28,756 nt of DNA. Source: Rhypophila decipiens (taxonomy: Eukaryota; Ascomycota; Sordariomycetes; Sordariales; Naviculisporaceae). The notes under the pieces are model-generated. The model had not been told where the DNA came from. It ran no database searches and saw nothing but the letters and a program-made list of their open reading frames with translations. The translations under genes were made by a program, and so were the position numbers. The stretch is from NCBI GenBank assembly GCA_033297075.1, contig MU858319.1, positions 1 to 28,756 of the forward strand. Direction: 5' to 3'. This document shows, one piece after another, positions 20,393 to 28,756 of this stretch. Within the stretch, counting starts at the first letter, position 1. The number at the start of each line of letters is the position of its first letter.

Positions 20393-21714
20393 TCAGTTTC
20401 CTTCTGGATAAGCCAATCTGTCTACCTCCTGCCATTCCCTGCTTTCCGCATAGGCTGCTCGAATCGGAGCCAAGAGCACATTGAAAGAGTCAATTACAGC
20501 CTGCTTTAGAGCTTCCGGATGCACCTGGCCTGCTACAAATGCCGTCTCGATTTCCTCGTACGAGGCAAAGTGCTTTTCCTCCACGTCGCCTCCGCCGACA
20601 GTGAAGATGGTGCCGGTCGGCGCCTTCAGGCTACAAAAGGGATGCTGCCCAACGGAATAGCCGCTATTCTCGTCATCGTAGAGCTCCGTCTTTCCCAGAA
20701 GCCTCTCGGCCCGCTGCTGACTGATGGGGAACAGGACGTCACGGAGCAGGCCTAGGACGCCGTTGTCGGCTACCTGCCGCTCTGGGCAAGCTGCCTTGGA
20801 AACCTTGTCACGCACAGTCTCGGGGTCGTCCAGGAACTCGATCTTGGTGTGAGCAGGCTTGGACGAGGACATCTTCAAGCCGTCGAGTCCCGCCACCATG
20901 ACGTTCATGATGTGTTCGCGGCGGCGATACCCAAGCTTGGGGATGAACTTTTTGGCGTGTTCAAACAGACCGGTCTAGAAAGCTTGGTCAGCTCTGTGAA
21001 CCCATGTGAATTTGGCAATTTTCTGAATCTACGAACCTGGTCCTCGCCGCCATACTGGATATCCAAGTCCAAGTACTGTTCCGAGAGCGACTGGTGGATA
21101 GAGCAGAGCAGGGGACTTATCATGTCGCATTCGGACACCTCGGTCGAGGTAGCTCGCGCATCGTCCTGCTTCATGATGGCGCAGAGGCGCTGCACGTCCA
21201 CGACGAACGGCTTGGTGTAGGCCAGGCTGGACTCGGCCACGAAGTGGACCTTGGATGGCGAGACCCCGAGCGCCTTCAGGATGGCGGTCACCAAGAAGTG
21301 GTAATAGCGCTGCCGGTAAGCCACTGTCTCCATGGAGTGGACATAGTTGACCAGGAACCCGTAGGTATCGAGGTAGTATACCGTCACCTAGAAGAAAAAC
21401 TATCAGCGTCCAGTTCAATCAACTGGTTGTCTTTGATGGGGCGGCGCACATCAAGCCCAGCCCTGAGAAAGTCAATCAGCTTGGCTATCGGTACAAAGTA
21501 GCCGACGTGGGCTACTCGGAAATGAGGTCAGCCAACTACATTCTCTCCTAGCAGCCATGGAGGAGAACATACGCTTGCCGGTGGGCGTGGTCTCCCAAGC
21601 CAACTTCAGCCTGGGTTTCTTTTCCAGCAGCTGCTTCAACGACTCTGCGTCGGCATCCTCGAGGAAGGATTGCCTCCTGGCAATGAGGTCAAACTTTTCC
21701 TGTGTCGAGAGCAT
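20393..21714 (-). CDS. cytosolic-type tyrosyl-tRNA synthetase paralogue with altered amino-acid pocket
   Basis: Model: complement(20393..20974, 21037..21387, 21450..21511, 21573..21714), 378 residues, with three introns of 61, 62 and 62 nt. The start is the ATG at 21714 (MLSTQEKFDL); upstream in-frame sequence has no ATG. It aligns end to end with eukaryotic/archaeal TyrRS (human residues 1 to ~350, without the EMAP-II tail). Both class I motifs are intact: PHVGY (48-52, HIGH equivalent) and KMSSS (219-223). The C-terminal anticodon-binding region is present (DNGVLGLLRDVLFPI, HPEALKQAVIDSFNVLLAPI). The tyrosine pocket is not: human Tyr39 is Ala39 (LAWETTPTGK), Asp173 is Ser170 (HQSLSEQYL), and four residues including Tyr166 are deleted; Gln170 is retained as Gln167. 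A TATA box (TATATAA, 21796-21802) lies about 85 bp upstream. It shares its promoter with the DHA2 exporter. Likely a cluster-borne enzyme activating a non-tyrosine amino acid, or a resistant copy; not a normal housekeeping gene. Confidence 0.88.
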
Positions 21715-22237
21715 TTTGAGGCTAATTAGGGCTGCTTGTTGTCTCTTGAACGTGGTCTTCAAACTTTGCACCGTGAGAAACACCTCAAAGTCGGCTTATA
21801 TATGCATCAACTCCGAGTCCGTTATATGCATATCGCTTTGGCCTCATGACCGCAGAAGGCCCTTTTCTCGTGCTCCCATCAGACTCTGGACCTCAGATTC
21901 TTCCAAACTGACATTAGACCTTGGCGGATCAGGGATCCTGATCCATCTATATTGTCCATGGTAGTACGGCCGGTGCTGACGGGGCAGGGATGTGCTGACA
22001 TTTGTCATTATTCATGAATAATCGAAGGAGGCACGTAACTGATTCGCGCCAAGTAAAAGGGGAAACAACAGAAAACTCACCTTTGAATCTTGTCCCCTTC
22101 TCAGGGACATCGTGAAATAGTATTATACACTCCCGCACTTTTGTTTCTTCGGTCTGATTGCACGGAACCAGTCATTTTGCCGGGTATTCAGCAATAGTGA
22201 TCAACCACATCGCCATTGGTACCCCCCACGTTCTACC
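21715..22237. promoter_or_regulatory. divergent promoter of TyrRS paralogue and DHA2 exporter
   Basis: A 523-bp shared region. It contains a TATA box for the minus-strand gene (21796-21802), a perfect 8-bp inverted repeat with a 3-bp gap (GGATCAGG-GAT-CCTGATCC, 21926-21944), two GTGCTGAC octamers (21973-21980, 21992-21999) and a perfect 16-bp palindrome (ATTATTCATGAATAAT, 22007-22022). Palindromes of this kind suit dimeric fungal regulators, so the pair may be co-induced. No regulator gene is visible in the window. Confidence 0.55.
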
Positions 22238-23954
22238 ATGGGGAAATCATCGAAGCATTACGATGGGCAATCTCTGCCTGCCAGCACTGCAGAACTGGTG
22301 AATGGTGCACCGGGCAATGCATCTGACCTCGATTCTCCCAACGAGAAATCTGTTCTCGAGTCCGGGTCCGTCCAGGATCAAGGGGAAGAACAAAAACTCC
22401 ATCTTCCACTCGTCCTCACTTTGGCGGGGGCAGCGTTTCTCAATGTAAGCTGTTTCGCTGTTTCATCCATACACCTACACACAAAATCTCATAAAGGCCC
22501 ATGGGCTAAAAACTTGATACAATCACCAGACCCTTGCCGTCCAGTCGACAGTCATTATCCTGCCCAGTATCAGCCATGACTTGGGGATACCAGCGGAGCG
22601 CCAGCAATGGGTCATCTCGGCCTACTACCTCACCTTTGGATGCTTCCTGCTGCTCTGGGGCCGGCTGGCGGACCTGTTCGGTCGGCGCCTGGTATTCCTC
22701 GTCGGCTCGGTTTGGTTGACGGTTGCCACCATCGTGGTCCCTTTTGCGCCGCACGAGATCGTCCTGGATCTGTTCCGCGGCTTCCAGGGCCTAGGCGCCG
22801 CCGCCAACGTGCCCACGGCCATTGGGATCCTCGGTGCCAAATTCAGACCCGGAAAGCAAAAGAACTACGCCTTCGCCATCTACTCGGCCGGTTCCTCGTG
22901 CGGCTCTGTCCTCGGCAACATCTTCAGCGGCGTGATTGCCCAGTTCGTCAGTTGGAAATGGATCTTTTGGATCTCGGCCGTATTTTGTGGGATCATCACT
23001 CTGGCTGGCTACTTTCTGATACCCTACGACGACGAAAAGGTTGAAGAGGTTGCGACGACTCTTGCTGCGTCGTCTTCCTCGCCTGTTCCCAGCATCTTGC
23101 TCAATGTCGACTGGTTGGGCGGCACCCTGGTGTCGGGCGGTCTGCTGTTGCTCCTGTTTACCCTGACACAAGGCAACGTGGTTGGATGGTCCAACTTCTG
23201 GGTCCCGCTGCTGTTGGTCCTCTCTGTCGCCCTGCTGGTCTTGTTCGCCCTGTGGATCTGGTACCTCGAGACAAGAACCAAGCGCCCGCCGCTCATGCGG
23301 ATTTCCATCTTCTACAACGCCCGCTTCAACGCCGCGCAAGTCATCATGGCCAGCTTCTTTGCCGCGTTCAACAACTATCTCGTCCACGCGACATACTTTT
23401 ACCAGGACTACCAAGGACTCGGACCCCTGGAGACGGCAATCCGTTTCATCCCGACAGGAATCATGGGCATCTTGGGGAACGTCGTCGCGGCCGTACTTCT
23501 CTCGCGGGTTCCAGGCTCGCACCTGCTCGTCTTTAGCTGTGCCTGCGTGAGCATATCGTGTCTGCTAATGGCGGTGCCGATCCCGCCCTCGGTCAGCTAC
23601 TGGGCCTACGGGTTCCCGGCCATGATGCTGTCAACACTGGGGGCCGATATCCTGCACCCTACTCTGAACCTCTTCACAGTGCAGTCTCTGCCACCAGACG
23701 ACCAGGCCCTCGGCGCCGCTGTCATCACCGCCGCCCTGCAGATTGGCCGCGCCATCGGGATTACCGTTGCCACCGTCATCCAGACTTCGGTAGAAGGAGC
23801 AGCCGCGTCTGCAAGACACGAGGATCCTCTTTATGCCTTGCTCCAGGGACTCCACGCGGCCCAGTGGTTTAACTTTTCGCTTGCTGTCGCATCTTGTATC
23901 GTGGTCTTGCTGTTTTTCCGAGGAAGAGAAAAGGTGGGGGCGGTCAAGAAATGA
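22238..23954 (+). CDS. MFS drug:H+ antiporter, DHA2-type (14-TM, Atr1-like)
   Basis: Model: join(22238..22444, 22530..23954), 543 residues; an 85-nt intron (donor GTAAGC, acceptor CACCAG) in phase 0 after AAFLN. A ~55-residue hydrophilic N-terminus precedes the membrane domain. MFS motif A is clear (GRLADLFGRR), followed by FRGFQGLGAAANVPTAIG (motif B region, with the Arg) and the antiporter-type motif C region (YSAGSSCGSVLGN). The central segment VDWLGGTLVSGGLLLLLFTL followed by TQGNVVGW is characteristic of fungal DHA2 members of the aminotriazole-resistance (Atr1) kind. About 14 hydrophobic helices can be counted. Probably a plasma-membrane proton-driven exporter. It is transcribed divergently from the TyrRS paralogue, which suggests efflux of the cluster product, or self-protection. 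Confidence 0.88.
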
Positions 23955-25460
23955 TGGGCCGGTTATGCTAATTACCGAGAGGCGGCGGGGGAGCATTACG
24001 TGCGCGTTTACGCCGAAGTAATTTAAAGCTAAGAAAACACCCCACTGCAACCATATTACACTAGACCCAAGACATGTCCATCCTTAGTGCTGTACTACCC
24101 GCAGCCACAAAGCTTGTTCTAATGTAACGAATGAGAACATGAAGGTGTTTAGGTTAGATTATGTTACAACTATTAAGGGCGTCTCGGAGTACTATTACAG
24201 AGAAGCAAGGTAGAGGTGGATCGAATTATGCTTGTAGTTAAATTCAACCATCAAGACCCGCATTTCGTTTTTGCGTAATAAACAAAGATTCCTCATCAAG
24301 CCGAGTAGCCGGCCGGCTACGGGTTACAGTCCCCCGGAGAACTGTTGGGCTGCATGCCCCGAGTAATTTATCGCAGTGGTAACAGATCCTAGCAGGGTTT
24401 ACTGCTTCGTCAATGTCACCCTGTTGCTCTTTGTCGTTTGCAACAAAATTATCCTAGGTAATCTGTCGAGTTCGGGGTAGAGGCTGACCGTCCCTTGGTG
24501 AGGCGGAACTTGGAATCGACTTGCCGAGAAGCAAGGCATAGATTCTAGGTTCCTTGGCGTTTCGGAGATATTCCATCTTCGCCGCAAACCGCCGTGATTT
24601 TACGTAAAAACTGGTGTCAGCGTAGCAATTTGCGGCCGAGGAAGCAGAACAAAGAATGATCGTGCATAGTCACGACAACCGTTGGAAGATTGACACCATC
24701 GGAGAAAATAAAGTTTTAGTGTATGTCCTAGTGGGGTGCGATCTGCGTCAGCACTGCCAAGGATTACCGTGACAGCGCATATTGGATCCACCTTCCGAGT
24801 CCCCCGAAGTTGATTTGCTTTTCGTTGCTAGGTACCCGCAGTTTGTATGTAAGCTCAAGTCCCTATAAGAGCCTTGTGGAACAGGACGGTGAGATGAGCA
24901 AGCACGTGGCAAATCCGATTATTTCTCCAAGTGGCGGTCAAGTCCCTACCTCTAGAGCCTGGTGACACAGGACGGTGAGATGAGCAAGTCCGATTATTGC
25001 TCCAATTGGTGGGGATGCGGGATCTGGAATTAGACGAGATTCTGGAACTTTTCGAAAGAAAAAGAAGCTCGCTTTTGCCCCACCAAATATCAGAAGCCCT
25101 ACTGTAACTACTGTATTGTACTCAAGGGGGTGTGTAAATAGGTATGTATGCATGGTACTTAAGGTATGCGTGGTGTTTGATCCTTCGGCCGCTGTTTGTA
25201 GATCGCTCAGCCGTGCCCCTTTCAGTCCACTTCGGCCTAATCTAAATGTTGGAACAAATGCCGACGGATTCCACTATTACCAAGGCATGTAGTGGAACCG
25301 TGGCTCCACCACAACTGGGCTTGAAAAGCAGGATTTTCCAGGTCGGAATAGTTACAATTCAGCAGACAAAATAGAGCCATTTGAGAGCAAAACAACGTTA
25401 TATTGGGCCTGCAGTCAGGCCAGTGCAATGGTCTGTTCCTAACTACCAGTCGTACCAACA
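23955..25460. other. convergent intergenic region with duplicated segment and palindrome
   Basis: 1.5 kb between the ends of the DHA2 and 2OG-oxygenase genes. No supported gene: frames are 60-70 codons, and those past 25237 on the minus strand are 3' flank of the oxygenase gene. It holds a perfect 16-bp palindrome (24305-24320), a GTCAGCAC octamer (24747-24754) and an ~80-bp tandem duplication (24857-25013). Confidence 0.45.
24857..25013. repeat. imperfect ~80-bp tandem duplication
   Basis: Copy 1 (24857-24939) and copy 2 (24940-about 25013) both run AAGTCCCTA...GAGCCT...GG...ACAGGACGGTGAGATGAGCAAG...TCCGATTATT..CTCCAA.TGG. The stretch ACAGGACGGTGAGATGAGCA is identical in both. Copy 2 lacks about 11 bp (CACGTGGCAAA) and has several substitutions, so the duplication is not brand new. 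Confidence 0.8.
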
Positions 25461-26477
25461 CTAATTTCCACCATCCAGCCGCCTGGCCCAGTCCGCCTTG
25501 GTAGCGTGCGAGGGGCGCAAAAAGTACGACAGGTAGAATCGCTTGTGGGCGCCATCCCGAGGCTGGGTGACGCGATGAAGCGGTGAGAGGAATTGACCGC
25601 CCGACAGGCGCTGCAGAGAGTCGGCCACGGTGACGAGGGCGCAGCCCGCTGGGGGCACGGGCGCGTACGCCCACCTGTTTTCGCGGGGCAGGTAGACGTG
25701 CAGGCCCAGCCGCTCGTAGAAGAGCAGAGTGAACGTGCCGCTGTCGGTGTGCTTGTTCTCCACCACGTCGGCCGCCGAGGCGAGCGTCGGCTCGCAAATA
25801 AGCTTGAGACCCGTGTCGCTGCTATCATCGGTCTGGTGGTACGTCTCGAAGCGCTGGGCCCCCTCGAGGCCCATCGAGTCAGACAGCGATGAGAGCATGC
25901 CCATGGTGGCGGCGTGGCAGACCCGGTTGAAGTTGCGAACTAGGTCGCTCTTTCCCTGCAGAGTGATTGGGAGCTTTATATCACCGCGAAAGAGCTCGTC
26001 GTCGGCAAACTTGCGAAACCACATTAATTAGCAAAAGTTCTATCCGTGAAATGAAAACAAATGAATGCATAATCGGTAATCACCTCGAATGTCTCGTCAC
26101 AGTCGCTTCGCTTGTACCTATCACAGAGCCAGTTAGGCGCGCGCAACATGGAAGCAAACCGGGATTGATGGAGATATTTACCCACGGTCCTGGGAGGGAA
26201 GTTGATCGTCACGCGCATCCCTTGATTTCTCCTCATCGGGGCGCTCAAAGTAGCGATCGGACAAGGCATACAACTGCTCGATAGTGTCAAGAATGTCCTT
26301 GTGGCTGCTTCGAAAGTCCAAAATGAAGCCTCCAGGCCGTGTAGCAGCATCGTAGAGCTTTTTCTGCTCTTGAGAGTCGCCAGCCACGATACGGGCCAGT
26401 TGGATTGTCGGCAGCTGGAGCGTATCGACGCCTGTCGTAGACTCGGATTCGTGCGTGAGTTGCATGGTGGTTGTCAT
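25461..26477 (-). CDS. Fe(II)/2-oxoglutarate-dependent oxygenase (isopenicillin-N-synthase-like)
   Basis: Model: complement(25461..26009, 26084..26117, 26182..26477), 292 residues. The introns are 64 nt (donor GTAAAT, branch CCTAAC, acceptor GATAG) and 74 nt (donor GTGATT, branch TGCTAAT, acceptor GCAAG); the middle exon is only 34 nt. The N-terminal DIOX_N-like part has LPTIQLARIV and GGFILDF. The jelly-roll core shows the iron triad: KHTD (His197, Asp199) and the distal His255 (PLHRV), then Arg267 (RFYLSYFLRP) for 2-oxoglutarate. The joined GYKRSDCDETFE segment matches the usual GYK region. At 292 residues it is slightly shorter than the ~330 typical of the family. Soluble, cytosolic. Such enzymes hydroxylate, desaturate, epoxidise or cyclise; free or carrier-bound amino acids are frequent substrates. 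It is divergent from the MFS gene at 27153, implying co-regulation. Confidence 0.87.
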
Positions 26478-27152
26478 TTCGTATCCTCAGTTTTGGGAAA
26501 AAGAGAATAGAAGTGGTGATGCGATCAAAGGCGCTTCGAACAACGACAATGAAACGGAGAAATTTTAAACCAAGACAGATTCGATAAGAAGAATTGTTAA
26601 TAAGAGAATGATCTCTTGGGGACTGGCTCAATCTCGATTGGTCAGTTCAATACGTCACCTCCAGCCTGCTGCACAGTCGAAACTGTAATGCCAAGCCCTT
26701 GGCGTTCTAAGTTACTTGTGGAATTTGTGGTGTGCTTCATGTAGATAAATACCGAGCTCGTTCCTCACTTCACTCTTATGCTCTTGCTCTTTAGTGCTGA
26801 GTATGGAGTAGATTCATTTAATTTAACCTCTCTTTTGTAGCTTTATTCCCATAAGAACCAGCGTTTCTTATGTTTGTTTCCAATGGCAAGAGAATGCGAC
26901 CCGGGGATGACGGGTATGAATGCCTCAAAGTGTCGATGACATATTAGTAAGCACAAGACGGGTTCCATCAATAGGGGCATGTTTATTCCCGCAGTAAATT
27001 CCGGCCAGTTTTTTTCTCACGACCCACTGCCGGCGTCTTTAAATACGTGACTCAATCGTCGCATCAGTTACGTTCCCCTACCTCGCATAAACCACATCTC
27101 CCCATGCAGTCTCTTCACCAGGAGTCATTACCTTCCTTTCACGTCGCTGGCC
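26478..27152. promoter_or_regulatory. divergent promoter of 2OG oxygenase and MFS transporter
   Basis: A 675-bp shared upstream region. A TTTAAAAT-like element lies about 90 bp upstream of the oxygenase start on the minus strand, and CTTTAAATAC lies about 110 bp upstream of the transporter start (27036-27045). A GC-rich ACTGCCGGCG (palindromic GCCGGC) is just upstream of the latter. No long palindrome like those in the 21.9-kb promoter was seen. Confidence 0.45.
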
Positions 27153-28526
27153 ATGGGTCCGGAGCCGCAGTCACTTTCAGACTCAAAGATTGATCAGCAG
27201 AATGACAGCAGCGACGGTGTCGACGGGAGGTCTGCCACAGTTCTCGTTTTGACCCATCCCCCTCCACCGGACGGAGGCTCCCAGGCATGGACGCAGGTCT
27301 TCGTAGGACACCTGGTCCTCATCAACGGTTGGGGCTATCTCAGCTCTTTTGGCCTCTTTCAGTCGCACTATACCTCGACTCTTGACGCGACACCTTCGGC
27401 CATCAGCTGGATCGGCTCTATCCAGATCTTTCTTGTCTATCTGATCGGTACATTCTCGGGGAGAGCTCTAGATGCCGGTCATTTCCACGCCACGATGCGT
27501 CTTGGATGCTTCTTGCAGGTGGTGGGCATCTTCATGACGTCCATCTCGACCCAGTACTGGCAGCTTTTCCTGTCGCAGGGTATCTGCAAGGGCATAGGCG
27601 ACGGTCTCGTATTCTGTCCCGCTGTTTCCCTTGTCGCAACTTACTTCTCCAAGAAGCGGTCCTTGGCCATGGCTTGTACAGCGTCGGGGGGAGCTACAGG
27701 GGGCATCATATTTCCGCTGATTGCCCGACAGATGCTCGAACCTCTTGGCTTTGGCTGGACGGTCAGGACCATGGGGTTTGTAGTCCTCTTTAACTCGATC
27801 ATTATTGTTCTCTTGGCCCGCGTCCGGCTCCCTGCTCGCAAGACCGGGCCCATTTTTGAGTGGGCTGCATTTCGAGAGCCATCTTATTCCTTGTTTTGCG
27901 CAGGCATGTTTCTCAACCTGTGGGCTGTGTATTTTGCATATTTCTACGTAAGCCCACATCATCATGGCGGCATCTGATTTTGGAAGCAAAACGCAACATG
28001 GCTGACAATTTCCCAGATTGGCACATTCGCAAAATCCATCATTCATGTCGACTCGGCCACGTCACTGACCGTTCTTTTGGTCATGAATGCTGTCGGCATC
28101 CCTGGCCGCCTTGTCTGTGGCCTCACGGCAGATCGGCTACTGGGCCCAGTCAATACGCTGATACCCGTCGCATTCTGTGCTGGGGTGTTATTCTACAGCT
28201 GGATGGCCGTTTCAACCCAGGCCGCGTTATATGTATTTTGTGTCATCTATGGTTTTTTTGGAGCCGGGATACAGAGTCTCTTCCCGGCTGCATGCGCAAG
28301 CTTGACCGCCGACCTGACAAAGATGGGTACGCGGACAGGAATGTGCTTTTCCATGGTCTCGGTGGCGTGCTTGACGGGCGCGCCGATTGCGGGCGCGCTG
28401 ATCCGGAGGCAGGATGGCGGCTTCCTGTACGCTCAGGCCTTTGGGGGATCAGCACTGCTGGGCGGCAGCTTGACACTTGTCGCAGCTAGGGTTTCCAAGA
28501 CTGGCTGGGCCATGACAAAAGCCTAG
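27153..28526 (+). CDS. MFS transporter, monocarboxylate-porter (MCT/Mch)-like
   Basis: Model: join(27153..27947, 28017..28526), 434 residues; a 69-nt phase-0 intron (donor GTAAGC, acceptor TCCCAG). The hallmark PPDGGSQAW precedes helix 1, as in fungal monocarboxylate porters and riboflavin-type transporters (Mch family). Also typical are WIGSIQIFLVYLIGTFSGRA (helix 2, loop), GDGLVFCPAVSLVATYFSKK and ASGGATGGIIFPLI, with KKRSLAMA as the cytoplasmic loop. About 12 helices are seen. Members carry monocarboxylates, amino-acid-like or vitamin substrates, in either direction. It pairs divergently with the 2OG oxygenase, so uptake of a precursor or 2-oxo acid, or export of a product, is plausible. 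The last gene before the contig-end-like sequence; the cluster may continue beyond. Confidence 0.87.
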
Positions 28527-28640
28527 GCGCGGCTAGTTAGTTAGACGGTGCTGTAGTGGAACCTCTTCTTGTCAAAAGAGCTCTGCATGTTATAGAGCGG
28601 GTACTCGAGATGATTCTCAATAAATGACACATGCCTAATA

Positions 28641-28679
<39 letters not shown>

Positions 28680-28756
28680 GGGACCAATGGGCAGAGCGGG
28701 GCCCACCCCGGGCCAATTGTTTTTAAAACCAGGGGGTGTGTTGCCCCACAAGTGGG
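28527..28756. other. 3' flank and probable contig end with G homopolymer
   Basis: The 3'UTR of the MFS gene, with AATAAATG (28618-28625) as a possible polyadenylation signal. Then a run of about 35 G's (about 28642-28676) followed by about 80 bp rich in GGGG/CCCC blocks. Such long pure G runs are rare in fungal genomes and common as sequencing or assembly artefacts. Confidence 0.6.

Noticed and set aside
22791..23522. Minus-strand frame of 243 codons opposite the DHA2 transporter
   Set aside because: Antisense shadow; the plus strand has clear MFS motifs and helices.

Overview
The window looks like nuclear DNA of a filamentous ascomycete (Pezizomycotina). Genes are broken by short introns (about 40-85 nt) with GT..AG ends and CTAAC/CTGAC-like branch sites, tRNA genes end in T runs, and several proteins belong to families typical of these fungi (Helo-like/ankyrin proteins, DHA2 and monocarboxylate-porter MFS transporters, PF14518-type iron redox enzymes). 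The right edge is a G homopolymer followed by GC-rich, low-quality-looking sequence, so the window probably ends at a contig end. All family calls come from reading motifs by eye; no database was searched.

Layout. 1-306 resembles the tail of an LTR or other repeat. 905-3632 (-) is an ankyrin-repeat gene with a Helo-like N-terminal domain, apparently frameshifted by a 14-bp tandem duplication. 5399-6922 (+) encodes a disordered Pro/Ser-rich protein with an internal octapeptide repeat and a 5'UTR intron. 7510-7580 (+) is tRNA-Glu(CTC). 7684-10137 (-) is a six-exon polytopic membrane protein of unknown function. 10138-15339 is mostly gene-poor, with tRNA-Arg(ACG) at 12725-12797 (-), an ankyrin-like remnant near 13.4 kb and an odd open frame at 13.8-14.5 kb.

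The right half (15340-28526) is the most interesting part. Six genes sit in three divergent pairs: a membrane-anchored haem-oxygenase-like diiron oxidase (HDO) and a NimA-like FMN split-barrel protein; a tyrosyl-tRNA synthetase (TyrRS) paralogue and a DHA2 drug/H+ MFS exporter; and an Fe(II)/2-oxoglutarate oxygenase and a monocarboxylate-type MFS transporter. No polyketide synthase, NRPS, terpene cyclase, DMATS or obvious RiPP precursor is visible. The set resembles a biosynthetic cluster that ordinary core-enzyme rules would miss.

The TyrRS paralogue keeps both class I ATP motifs (PHVGY and KMSSS), but the residues that read the tyrosine hydroxyl are changed (Tyr39 to Ala, Asp173-equivalent to Ser), and the segment carrying Tyr166 is deleted. 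My working inference is that it activates an amino acid other than tyrosine, perhaps one made or modified by the neighbouring oxygenases, and that the two MFS proteins move the product or its precursor. Self-resistance to a TyrRS inhibitor is the main alternative.
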